In this document: positions 53,098 to 63,638 of the stretch, piece by piece | Position numbering within the stretch: position 1 is the first letter of the stretch | Layout of the letters: every line of letters starts with the position of its first letter | Origin: Saprospiraceae bacterium | Lineage (GTDB): Bacteria > Bacteroidota > Bacteroidia > Chitinophagales > Saprospiraceae | Reading direction: 5' to 3' | Assembly: GCA_016710585.1 (NCBI GenBank) | Contig: JADJVN010000046.1 | Location: forward strand, 186,001-250,000 | DNA: 64,000 nucleotides | Translations under genes and position numbers: made by a program | The notes under the pieces: generated by a model | What the model saw: the letters and a program-made list of their open reading frames with translations, nothing else | Database searches by the model: none | What the model was told of the DNA's origin: nothing

Positions 53098-56000
53098 TTA
53101 TCTCAAAAGAGTGAAATCACCTTTAACTTTATCAACAGTGGAAGTACCGATATATTTAACTTCGGCATAGAAAGTGTAGACACCAACAAGCGCTTTTTCA
53201 TTTCTGAATTCTCCGTTCCAGCCATTGTTTAAATCATCATTAGGCGCTAAATTTTTACCTTCATAAACCAATTCGCCCCAACGATCGTAGATTCTCAATA
53301 AGCTGATTTCTCTTACTCTTTTACCCCAAAGGTTAAATTTATCATTGATTTTATCATAGTTGGCAGAGATTGCATTAGGCCACCAAACATCTCTTTGAAT
53401 GATGATGTTTATTCTAACTTTTTCTCTAATCTCACATCCATTTGCATCAAGTACTGTAACTTCAAAATCACCAGTAGTATCAGCTTTATAGATATTGTTT
53501 ACATCAATATTTTTATTTAGATCAAACCATTTATTATTTTCATAACCTGGAGTACCACCAGAAACTTTAGTAACCAAACTATCTAGGTCAACTAAATTTC
53601 CTTGATCAACAAAAATTTCTTTTATAACAGAGATAGCTAATGGACTAGGCTGCACTAGATTGACTTCACCTGATTTGAGACAGCCATTGGCGTCTTTAAC
53701 AGTGATAGTGTATTTACCCTCACCCAAGTTAGGGAAGTCTTTAGAACTAACGAAAGGTCCACCATTGATGGAGAATTGTAGGTTGCTCAAAGGTTGATTA
53801 TTAATATCTAATACATCAACGATTTGAACCAATCCATTTTTATCACCATAACATAAAGGATCTTGTCCATTAAGATTAATTAAGTTAAGTGGATTACCTA
53901 TTTCTTTAACAGTGATTGTCGTTTTATTGAGACAACCATTGACAGGATCTTTGATCGTTACATCGAAAGTACCAGGGGCACCAATAGTTACTTTAGCAGT
54001 ACCCTCACCACTTATGATCTCGCTCTTAGGATTCCAAACGAAAGAATTGATAGCACCATTAGGAGCAGTAGAAGCAGAAGCATCAAGTTGAACTTGTCTG
54101 ATACTACAAGTGAGATCACCAATTTGTCTCAAGTTTGCAATAGGCTCTCGGATATCTTGAAGCACTTGAATGGATAGTACATCACTACAACCATTTTTAG
54201 TATTGTTGACAGTAAGTGTATAAGTACCCGGTTGATCTACAGTAGGATTCAGCGTATTAGCACCAGAAACGATACTAGGACCTGTCCAAGCTGGGCTGAA
54301 GTCAGCGCCAGTTGAAGAACCACTACCATTTAGAGTAACTTGAAGTTTGTCGCAAGTTAACACTTCAGGTTTACCTATACTTACAGATGGCTTAATGATA
54401 TCTTGAGTAATATTGTAAGTGATTTCATTAGTACATTTAGAAATAGGATCAGTAACAAACAATTTGTATGTACCTGGCGCATTAATATCTACAGTACTTT
54501 GGTCAAGAACATTAGGATTTACAAAACGTCCATTTTGAGTAGACCAAAGGTAGATCAAAGTAGAGCCAGAGCCACTTATAGAATTACCGCCATTCAAGGT
54601 AATTGAAAGGACATTACAATTCAATAATTGATTACCGTTGATTTTAGCTTCAGGATAAGCATACCAAGTGATAGGCACCCCAGGAGTATTTTTCATACAT
54701 CTGTCATTGTAGTCAACATTGCCTGTAGTTGGGTCAATATTACCAACGAATACAGCTACAAAATAGGTTTTACCTAATACCATGGTAGCAGGATCGAAAG
54801 TAAAGATACCATTGTCATTGAATTTAATGACTGTACCATTTTTTGGATCATTAGAAGCACCTGAATACAAAACAAATTTCTTAATATCATTACCATCTAA
54901 ATCAGAAGCTTGTCCTGAATATTTAGCACCAGCATCTGCAGTCCCGTCAGCACATAAGATGATAGGAGTTAAATCCATCAAACCGATATTGGTAAGACAG
55001 TTACAGATGTGAGAGTAAGTGAATTTGTCAGGCAAGCAATCATGTCTGTCATTAAGATCAAGAGCAAGATCACTTCCAGAAGGAATCCAATCAGATCTCC
55101 AAGTATTATTGTCAAGCCAAGACCCAGTCAACACCTTTGTTCCATTGGAATGTGTTCCAGTAATATCTCTTGAGGCTTGTTCTCCTTTTTGAACATCGAT
55201 GACAATTCTATAATTTTCAGCAGTATTGTCGCATTCAAAAGTCAAAGTATTGTCAAGGAACTCAGGAGCATCCCAGAAGGTAATATTTACAGTATCTTTT
55301 CTTATACAAGATTCATTGTCAACAGACCATTCAAAACTATAAGTACCATAGTTAGGAGCAGTTAAATCAGCATTAGCAGCATTGACATCAGAGATGGTAC
55401 CTCCATTGAGAGGTCTCCAAGTACCATTACCTAGAGTAAGGTTTGCTTTGAACTTATAAGAAAGTCCACAGATACTATCGGTTTGTCCAGCATCAGCGAT
55501 AGGATATGGATTCCAAGAAATAGGCTGGAATGTCATACGGCTACAAGGGTCTTTAACATCTACGATTCCGTCACCATCTAGATCTTCACCTACAATACGA
55601 AGAATATAATAAGTTGTATTATGAGTCATTCCTTTCGAAGCTTGGAAAGTGACACAAGTATTAGCATTAATTCTTTCTATCACGTTTAATCCAACTAAAG
55701 TATTGGTAGAAGAAACGACATAGTTGACTATTTTACCAGGAGGTAAAGTTTCTGCAACAAGAGATTTAACTGGAATACATTGGTCATCACAAACAGAAGT
55801 TTCAACATCATCTAATTTTCCTTGATCAATCGTACCACAATTACAATTGTGTGTGTCGAAGTATAAACTAGAGATACAACCATTAGCGTCTTGAACTAAG
55901 ATTCTAAAAGTATCTAAACTAATTAAAGTATCAGATTTATACTTATTACCAGTGATACTTCCCCCAGGAGTTAATAGAGTAAAAGGAGGAGTACCTTTAG

Positions 56001-58815
56001 TAATATCAGCTTCAACTCTAAAAGTGAATTTCAATAAATCGACACAAATTTTATCAACATTATTGATGGCAGGATCAGGATTGAAAGTGATTTTAACTCT
56101 GCTTGTATTTTTACAACCAAAATTATCTTCTTCTAATTCAAATTCGAAAGTACCATAATTTCCAAGTGTGTTGATGGTAGGATCTTCATCAGCAGTATTA
56201 GATACTTGAACATTACCAGCGATAACTCTCCAAGTTAATTTAGCATTTGCAATACCATTAGTTCTAGTACCATTAAGTGTATAAGTCGTACCGCAAATCT
56301 TATCATCAGGTCCCGCAGTAGGGTTAGGATTTTGATGGAAAACAAAACCAGCATTTCCTTCAACTCTCTGACAACCTTTAGAGCCATCGATCCATCCTCT
56401 GGAGTCAGTTTTTCCTAAAGTAACCCCAACATAGTAAACTCTATCAAATTGATATTTAGTAGGATCATATTGAATTGTATTACCAGAAAGTGTAAAAATT
56501 CTAGAACCTAGGATATCAGCAGTATCTGTATAAACTAAGAAAATCAACGTATCATTAGGTTCTCTCAATTCTCCGGCATTATTGTATAATTGTGTGAAAT
56601 CAAAAGATTCATCTTCACAATAATGAGTAATATCATCAGGAATAGTACCTAATAAATTATTACACTTACATTCATTATCAGAAGTAAAAGTAAATCGACA
56701 TCCTTTAGCATCTTCAATGATGATAAGGGTAGGTGTATTGTTTAATATATCAGCAGAAGTATAAGTATTGCTAGTTGGGTCGATAGTACCACCTCCTTGA
56801 ATGATGGTATATGGTGCGATACCTCCAGTTATTCTGAAAGTAACTTTATATTTAGTATTTGAAGCATCGCAAATAAATGAATGCTGTCCTTTGTCAGGGA
56901 TTTCATTAAATGAATATTCAACAGTATCACGACCATCACATCCACGATCTGACTCTGACCAAACGTATTTATATTTTCCAAAAGCACTGACTGAAATGGT
57001 TGATTTTGGATCAGCTTGATCACCAAATGTTGAAGTACCAGGCCCTGAGACTTGAGTCCACTGTCCATTGGTACCAGTAGATCGTGTGGCATTCAATTGA
57101 TCACTTGTTTTACATACTGAGACATCGGGGCCAGCATTTGGTGTTGGAGCAGGTCTGATAAAAACTGGTAAGCAGACTTCAGGGCTATTACCGCAGTTGG
57201 TCTCCAATTCAAGACAGATCTCACCTGATAGTCCAGTTGGACCAGTCCATTTAATTTCTATTCTAGAAGAATCACTATGTTTTTTAGTTAAAATTTCACC
57301 GCCAGTTACCCTCCAGATATATTGATTTATCTTGATTCCATACATGGTATCCATAAAATAAAAACCAGTCTCCCCAAGACATAAATCAATTGGTCCAGCT
57401 ATAGGCGCTTTAGTAGGGAAGAAACCATTTTCATCAATTGACTCACAGAAGTCAAATTTGCAAGTTTTAGTTTTATCTCCAAGTGTATAAGTCAAGATAT
57501 ATCTGACACAATAATCTGATTTTTTAAATATTTGAAACTCTTTATCAGTTCCTAAAACTAATTGAGGTCTTAATTTTTCATACCATTCGACAGATTCTAC
57601 AACATCTGGGGCTAGTCCGCAAAGTGCTGTAGTTGGTTGTAAAGCAGCATTTAAAATCACTTCACCAGCTCTGCAGAATATAGTAATTTTACCAAAGGCA
57701 GTAGGATAAATAGTAGATAAGAAATAAGAACTATCACAACCATAAGGCCTTGTGGCTTTGGATAACTTTACTTCAGTTCTGTTATTGCAACCGCCATATG
57801 GTATTTTAGTAGTCGGATCTACATATTGCTCACCTTGACAGCCAATAAAATAGACATCAGGTCCGTCAAGTTTATCTAAGAAAGTGATATCAACCACTGA
57901 GTCAAATTCACAGCAACCATTTTGTTTAAAAGGGCATCTATAAGTCCCTGAAGTAGTTGCTAATTCGCACCACCATTTATAAGGACTTAATTCAGGACAT
58001 ATAATTCTAGGTTTTGCTATTTGTTCTGTTTTTTTCTCAACAACTACATTTATACATTTAGGCGGTGTTTGAGAACATATACTACCACTTGAAGGGTTAC
58101 CAATGGCTGCATAAACGCAAACTGAGAAAGTTCCTTCATCTGGAAAACAAATATTGGTCATATTGGTGTTACCACCAACCTGAGTTCCATCTAAAGTCCA
58201 AACATATTCTGGAACACAACCTCCAGGTTGAGGGGCTACTGTAAAATCAGCGCAACATCCTTTACAAATTGGATTTGGTTGAGAACTTGTAATATTTCCT
58301 AATGGGGATAAAGTTGGTTGAGCTCCACCACTTGTAGTAATGGTAAAATTACAAACATCACCACTACATCCATCTACCCACAGATAATAAATTTTACATG
58401 GTTGAAGAAAGCCATTTATAGTTATAGATCCGCCGTTACCTGAGCAATTGGGTTGACAAGCTATTTGTCCGGAACAATCACAAGCACTGACTATACCAAT
58501 CTGTACACCTGCAGGAGTTCCTCCTCCTGGGTTATAGCATCCACTGAAAGTAATGGTTACTGTAACGTTTCCACCATCAGTCACAAAAGCCCACCAGCTA
58601 CTATTGTGAGGTGCACCACCTTGCCCATTACAAGGTAGACATGCAGTAGGGTTGGATGCTGTCGTATTTGAACAAGTATAGCCACTCAGCTCATCCAATG
58701 AACATAGAACAGCTGCACCATCACAGGCATCCGCCGCTGCAGGAGTACACTGGGATTGTAAGTAATTTACTGATACAAATAAGCAACTAAAGACAACTAG
58801 TAAAAAATTTTTCAT
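53098..58815 (-). CDS. Giant Cys-rich repeat surface protein with T9SS type B tail
   Basis: The ~1,905-residue protein has a signal peptide (FLLVVFSCLFVSVNYLQSQ), a Cys-rich N-terminal ~170 residues with WW and Gly-rich motifs, PKD-like domains (VWTLDGTQVGG), and then three long modules of ~272 residues, each opening with a AGPD/AGQ-x-C motif (near 57.13, 56.32 and 55.50 kb). Ig-like repeats of ~85 residues follow (near 54.6, 54.35, 54.1 kb), then a SprB-like motif (LCYGDKNGLVQI). The last ~90 residues (WWPNAISANYDKINDKFN, IYDRWGELVYEG, GVYTFYAEVKY, FTLLR) are a gliding-motility C-terminal sorting domain. It is probably a cell-surface adhesin. I use the ATG at 58815. Confidence 0.87.
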   Translation of the reverse strand: MKNFLLVVFSCLFVSVNYLQSQCTPAAADACDGAAVLCSLDELSGYTCSNTTASNPTACLPCNGQGGAPHNSSWWAFVTDGGNVTVTITFSGCYNPGGGTPAGVQIGIVSACDCSGQIACQPNCSGNGGSITINGFLQPCKIYYLWVDGCSGDVCNFTITTSGGAQPTLSPLGNITSSQPNPICKGCCADFTVAPQPGGCVPEYVWTLDGTQVGGNTNMTNICFPDEGTFSVCVYAAIGNPSSGSICSQTPPKCINVVVEKKTEQIAKPRIICPELSPYKWWCELATTSGTYRCPFKQNGCCEFDSVVDITFLDKLDGPDVYFIGCQGEQYVDPTTKIPYGGCNNRTEVKLSKATRPYGCDSSYFLSTIYPTAFGKITIFCRAGEVILNAALQPTTALCGLAPDVVESVEWYEKLRPQLVLGTDKEFQIFKKSDYCVRYILTYTLGDKTKTCKFDFCESIDENGFFPTKAPIAGPIDLCLGETGFYFMDTMYGIKINQYIWRVTGGEILTKKHSDSSRIEIKWTGPTGLSGEICLELETNCGNSPEVCLPVFIRPAPTPNAGPDVSVCKTSDQLNATRSTGTNGQWTQVSGPGTSTFGDQADPKSTISVSAFGKYKYVWSESDRGCDGRDTVEYSFNEIPDKGQHSFICDASNTKYKVTFRITGGIAPYTIIQGGGTIDPTSNTYTSADILNNTPTLIIIEDAKGCRFTFTSDNECKCNNLLGTIPDDITHYCEDESFDFTQLYNNAGELREPNDTLIFLVYTDTADILGSRIFTLSGNTIQYDPTKYQFDRVYYVGVTLGKTDSRGWIDGSKGCQRVEGNAGFVFHQNPNPTAGPDDKICGTTYTLNGTRTNGIANAKLTWRVIAGNVQVSNTADEDPTINTLGNYGTFEFELEEDNFGCKNTSRVKITFNPDPAINNVDKICVDLLKFTFRVEADITKGTPPFTLLTPGGSITGNKYKSDTLISLDTFRILVQDANGCISSLYFDTHNCNCGTIDQGKLDDVETSVCDDQCIPVKSLVAETLPPGKIVNYVVSSTNTLVGLNVIERINANTCVTFQASKGMTHNTTYYILRIVGEDLDGDGIVDVKDPCSRMTFQPISWNPYPIADAGQTDSICGLSYKFKANLTLGNGTWRPLNGGTISDVNAANADLTAPNYGTYSFEWSVDNESCIRKDTVNITFWDAPEFLDNTLTFECDNTAENYRIVIDVQKGEQASRDITGTHSNGTKVLTGSWLDNNTWRSDWIPSGSDLALDLNDRHDCLPDKFTYSHICNCLTNIGLMDLTPIILCADGTADAGAKYSGQASDLDGNDIKKFVLYSGASNDPKNGTVIKFNDNGIFTFDPATMVLGKTYFVAVFVGNIDPTTGNVDYNDRCMKNTPGVPITWYAYPEAKINGNQLLNCNVLSITLNGGNSISGSGSTLIYLWSTQNGRFVNPNVLDQSTVDINAPGTYKLFVTDPISKCTNEITYNITQDIIKPSVSIGKPEVLTCDKLQVTLNGSGSSTGADFSPAWTGPSIVSGANTLNPTVDQPGTYTLTVNNTKNGCSDVLSIQVLQDIREPIANLRQIGDLTCSIRQVQLDASASTAPNGAINSFVWNPKSEIISGEGTAKVTIGAPGTFDVTIKDPVNGCLNKTTITVKEIGNPLNLINLNGQDPLCYGDKNGLVQIVDVLDINNQPLSNLQFSINGGPFVSSKDFPNLGEGKYTITVKDANGCLKSGEVNLVQPSPLAISVIKEIFVDQGNLVDLDSLVTKVSGGTPGYENNKWFDLNKNIDVNNIYKADTTGDFEVTVLDANGCEIREKVRINIIIQRDVWWPNAISANYDKINDKFNLWGKRVREISLLRIYDRWGELVYEGKNLAPNDDLNNGWNGEFRNEKALVGVYTFYAEVKYIGTSTVDKVKGDFTLLR

Positions 58816-59086
58816 ATTGGTCTTGTTTGACTTAAACATTAAATAAATAATTAATATTAGTTTTAATTTCCGAATAAAAGTAGGTAATTAACACTTATTA
58901 GCAATAATAAATTTTTATTCAAAATCTATACCTAATTTTTTTTAGATTAATAAACCTATTATTCTCTAAAATCAAGACCCTTTATAGTGTCATTTCCTTC
59001 TTTAATTTAACAATTTCTTAAATTATTTTAATATTAATTAAATAAATAATGTATAGAAAATTGTTATTCAATGGAGTGTAAATTAT

Positions 59087-60062
59087 TATTTATATAAAAC
59101 TTGCTTACATGCTTGAATTACTTTTTTAGCATTGGGAAGATACTCTTCCACGAATACAGAAGAATAACCTAAAGAGGTATCTGCAGCATTAACTCTTATT
59201 ACTGGAGCATCAAGATAATCAAAAGCTTCTCTTTGAATTTTGTAAGCTATTTCTGATGAAATTCCTGCAAATGGCCAACTTTCATCGACGATTACAAGTC
59301 TATTTGTCTTTTTTACTGAATTTATAATGGTGGCATAATCCAGAGGTCTAATCGTCCTTAAATCTATTACTTCCGCTGAAATTCCTTCTTTTTCAAGTTC
59401 TAATGCTGCAGCTTTGCCACCTCCATCATTTTATTATACGAGACAATAGTAATATCAGTTCCAGCTTTTTTAATATCCGCAAGCCCAATAGGAATCACAT
59501 ATTCTTCATCTGGAACCTCGCCTAGATGGCCATACATTACTTCTGATTCCATCATACAAACCGGATCATTATCTCTTATTGCTGCTTTTATAAGACCCTT
59601 TGCATCTTTAGGGTCGATCGTTGAAATCACTTTTAATCCCGGACAATTGCCCAGCCAACTTTCAAATGTTTGACTATGTTGCTGTGCCAATTGACCTGCA
59701 GCTCCAGTAGGTCCACGAAATAAAATCGGGCAGTTAAATTCACCTGCAGATTGAGTTAGTGTTTTTGCTGCATTATTTACGATTTGATCAAATGCTAAAA
59801 CTGCAAAATTCCATGTCATAAATTCTACAATAGGTCGTAATCCATTCATTGCCGCTCCAACACCGATACCTGCAAAGCACAATTCAGCAATCGGGGTATC
59901 GATTACTCTTTTTGCTCCAAATTCAGCCAACATTCCTTTACTTACTTTATAAGCACCATTATACTCAGCCACCTCTTCTCCCATTAAAAATACGTTTTGA
60001 TCGCGACGCATTTCTTCGCTCATGCCTTCTCTCAATGCATCACGTAAAGCTATTTTCCTCAT
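59087..60062 (-). CDS. pdhB: Pyruvate dehydrogenase E1 beta subunit (one frameshift)
   Basis: PdhB is the beta half of E1, which decarboxylates pyruvate with thiamine diphosphate. The first frame (60062-59400) has MGEEVAEYNGAYKVSKG, DTPIAELCFAGIGVGAA, QHSQTFESWLGNCPGLKV and PVCMMESEVMYG. The second frame, down to the stop at 59087-59089, gives AAALELEKEGISAEVIDLRTIRPLD, VIVDESWPFAGISSE and a normal C-terminus. Adding one A to the AAA at 59413-59415 (minus strand) restores VAKAAALELEKEG and a ~325-residue protein. The error-type break matches others in this window. The alpha subunit is not adjacent. Lipoyl synthase is encoded 11 kb away. Confidence 0.87.
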
Positions 60063-60080
60063 GATTCAAATTTTGAAGAA

Positions 60081-60088
60081 CAAAGATA
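60081..60088 (-). promoter_or_regulatory. -7 promoter box (TATCTTTG) for pdhB
   Basis: Exact TAnnTTTG match on the minus strand, 18 bases before the ATG at 60062. Confidence 0.55.
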
Positions 60089-60138
60089 ATTTTTTAATGG
60101 AATCTTTTGTTTTTGATAAGATGAATTCTTAAAAACAA

Positions 60139-60169
60139 AAAAGCCCAAGGCAAAATTGCTTGGGCTTTT
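60139..60169 (-). terminator. Hairpin terminator after secDF
   Basis: Perfect 11-base stem (AAAAGCCCAAG at 60139-60149, CTTGGGCTTTT at 60159-60169) with a nine-base loop, ending in T on both strands. It separates secDF from pdhB. Confidence 0.82.
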
Positions 60170-60187
60170 AATAAATATTTTATTTTT

Positions 60188-63100
60188 TTATACCTTAGAT
60201 ACCTTCTTTGTAATCTTTTCAGAAACTGATTTTGGCACAGATCTGAGCGTTTTTGCTAAGTCTACAATTATCGGCGTTGCAACAAAAATCGATGAATATG
60301 TTCCAATTGCTATACCAATAAGTAAAGCAAATGAAAATCCTTTGATACTACTACCACCAAAGAAAAATAAGATAACAATAGTTAATAAAGTCACCAATGA
60401 AGTATTAATCGTTCTAGATAAAGTAGTATTAATAGCTCCATTGATCAATTCCTTTTCACTCTTATTTGAATCCATAGCAAGATATTCCTTGATTCTGTCA
60501 AATACAATTACAGTATCATTCATCGAATAACCAATAACTGTCAATAATGCTGCAATTAATGCTTGGTCAATTTCCATAGCAAATGGTAATATTCCATGGA
60601 ATAATGAAAAACATGTTAATACAACTAATGTGTCATGTATTAAAGCTATTATCGCTCCAGCACTATATTGCCATTTTCTAAATCTAAATAATATATATAT
60701 GAAAATAACCAATAATGAGAATATAATTGCTTTTGTTGAACTTCTTTTAATATCGTCAGCAATGACGGGACCAATTTGACTATATGAAAGAATATGAACT
60801 CCAGAACCATCATGATTATTAAAATCATCAAACTTAACATCAGAACCTAGAGCATTATTTACTCCTTCCAACAATTTTGCTTTCACCTTATTATTGACAT
60901 CAGGTGATTGATCATTTACTAAGTAAGATGTCGTGATGTTAAATGTATTTTTAGTATCTACACTTTTTTACAATAGGATTTGCCCCAAAAGAAGTGGTTA
61001 ATGAATTTCTCAATTTTTCAACATCAACCTCTTTATCAAAGTGCACATTCATAGAATATCCACCTTTGAATTCAACTCCCAATTCAAAACCTCTTGTAAA
61101 AAAGGAAATAAATCCAATTAATGTAAGAATACCAGAAAAAATATAAGCATATTTTCTATTCCCAACCCAATCAAAATTCACATTTTTAAATAATCTTGCC
61201 GTAAAATCTGAAGCAAAACTAAGTTTGTTGCCTTTACCAACCCACCATTCTATAATCAATCTTGAAACTAAAACTGAAGTAAAAACGGAAAATATAATAC
61301 CAATAATCAACACCAAAGCAAATCCTTTTACTGGTCCTAGACCATAATAAAACAGTACTATAGATGACAATAATGCAGTGACGTGCGAATCTATGATTGC
61401 AGATAATGAATGCTTGAATCCTTCTGATATAGCCTGTAAATAACTTCTGCCTGCCGCTAGTTCCTCTTTGATCCTTTCATAAATAATGATGTTGGCATCA
61501 ACCGCCATACCCATAGTTAATACCAATCCTGCGATACCAGGTAAAGTCAAAACTGTACCAAAAGAAGCCAAGGAAGCAAGTATGAATATTATGTTTAATC
61601 CTAAAGCTATAATAGACACAAAACCTCCACCAGTATAATATAAAACCATGAAAAGTAAAGTCAATAAAAATCCTCCAACTATTGACCAAAGTGATTTGTC
61701 AATATTTTCTTTTCCAAGAGAAGGACCGATAATTTGATCTGACACAATCTTAGTTTTTGCAGGTAACTTTCCTACTTGAAGGATGTTAGACAAGTCTTTA
61801 GCTTCGTCAATGGTAAAATTTCCTGATATCTGTGAACTACCTCCTAAAATAGGTTCATTAACTCTTGGACTTGAAACAACTTCATCATCAAGAGTAATGG
61901 CTATCTCTCTATTATTGTCATTTGCTGCTTTGGTAGTCATATCACCCCAAATTTTAGCTCCTTTATTATCCATTGATAAACTAACAACAACATCACCTTT
62001 TACAGGGTCTGAAGTAGCAAAAGCACGAGCAATTCTTTCACCATCTAAGGCTGCAGCGCCTGAATTCTTTGTTTTAAGTGCATAGATTTCTAAATTCGAA
62101 TTAGCTTCCTCTGCATCTTTTACTTGATATGGCTTCTGAGCTGCTCTAAAAATCAAATCATTAGGAAATAAAGATTTGATTTCAGCCTTGTTCAGCATTT
62201 CAAGAACTCTATCTTTATTTGATTTATCAACTGTTCCTATCACACATTGTGTAAAATTCCAGCCCTGGCCAGAATTTCCATTAGGGGTTAACATTTTAAA
62301 CAATGGACCAGCATCCGCGAAAGGGTCTTTTGATGTAGGTATTGAATCTACTCCTACTAAAGTTGAATCTATAATATTCCCAAGGCTGTCTCTTTTAAAT
62401 TCATATCTATTTTGAAGTGTATATTTTGGTGTGTTAACGACTGCAGATGTATCACCTGACATCATTGCTTTTAATTTCTTATCAGCAGATAATAAGGCAT
62501 CATATACACCTGGATCTGAAAGACGATATACTTCAAAAAACTCTAGTTTTGCACTTGCTTGAAGATATTTCCTAGCTCTTTCAGGGTTATCTACCCCTGG
62601 TAATTCAACCAATATCATGTCTCTTTTCTTGTCGAGAGATATATTTGGCTGAACTGCTCCGAATTTGTCAATTCTGTCTTTAATTCTATTAAAAGTTAAA
62701 TCAACGGTTTCGTCAGCTAATTTTCTAATTATTCTTTGAACATCACCATCTGATGTCTCAAAATTCATTTGATCCTTTAGTGTGGAAGATCTGCTAAATA
62801 GGGCAGCTAATTTTTGGTTTGGCGCTACTTTCTTATATTCTTGAGCAAATAATGTAATATAATCTGCTTGAGAATTCGCTAAAGCTTTATCTGCATTATC
62901 AAGAGCTGACTTAAATAAAGGATCTGAATTATTGTTAGATAAAGAAACAAGAAAGTCTCTTAAATCGATTTGAATAATAGAACTCATTCCCCCTTTGAGG
63001 TCTAGACCAAGCGCTAACTGTTGCTTTTTAAGATCCGAGTAAGTATATTTCTTTAACAATGGTAAAGAAAATATTTCTTTGCCTGACATTGAATCTAAAT

Positions 63101-63287
63101 ACCTTATTCGAGCTGTTTTTTCAACATTGTATTTTGCAACGGGATCTGATATTGCTGAAGAAGCCTCTTGAGCATATGTATCTGCATTGCGCTCCACTTT
63201 TAAAGTGGGTAAATGAAATACCAATTGGAAAACACATACGATTAAAAGAGCTATCAATACCCATTTAATTAAGCCTTTTTGTTCCAT
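60188..63287 (-). CDS. secDF: Fused protein translocase subunit SecDF (one frameshift)
   Basis: SecDF is the RND-type, proton-driven helper of Sec export. The chain (~1,033 residues when repaired) begins with one membrane helix, then SecD with LGLDLKGGMSSIIQIDL, a large periplasmic domain, and GMAVDANIIIYERIKEEL. The SecF half follows with ELGVEFKGGYSMNVHF, IALIHDTLVVLTCFSLF, IGYSMNDTVIVFDRIKE and NTTLSRTINTSL. SecD-SecF fusion is usual in Bacteroidota. The frame breaks at a T-run on the plus strand (60964-60969); removing one base restores KSVDTKNTFNIT. All functional motifs are intact on both sides, so an insertion error is likely. Confidence 0.93.
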
Positions 63288-63321
63288 ATATTAAAAATAC
63301 TTTATTTTTTAAAAAACTCCG

Positions 63322-63329
63322 CAAATATA
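63322..63329 (-). promoter_or_regulatory. -7 promoter box (TATATTTG) for secDF
   Basis: Exact TAnnTTTG match on the minus strand, 34 bases before the secDF ATG at 63287. Confidence 0.55.
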
Positions 63330-63626
63330 CGTCATATAAACATACTTTGGTGTAATTTTCAGAGATTTCCTTAATTAAATTTGATATTTATTTATTAAAT
63401 GTATTCAATTGAGTTACAATAATTTAATTATTAATATTGGCGATGCCTCTAATTATTACCAGAATATTAACAGGTAGTTTATTCTAAAGAGTTTGAAAAT
63501 TAATACAAATTTTCGTTGAATTCAAATAATAAAATGAATTGATTTTTGAATGAAATTAGACTTATTGATTTTAATCGGTTAAATTTAGTCTGTGATAGAA
63601 GAATATTATTAATTGAATATATATGT

Positions 63627-63634
63627 TACTTTTG
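63627..63634 (+). promoter_or_regulatory. -7 promoter box (TACTTTTG) for the GH2 gene
   Basis: Exact TAnnTTTG match ending four bases before the ATG at 63639. If this ATG is used, the transcript would be leaderless or nearly so. Confidence 0.45.
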
Positions 63635-63638
63635 CAAT

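Larger units (their letters stand above)
63288..63638. other. Intergenic stretch between secDF and the GH2 gene
   Basis: About 350 AT-rich bases between divergent genes. It holds the secDF promoter (63322-63329) and the GH2 promoter (63627-63634). I see no other gene, RNA or repeat. Confidence 0.5.
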
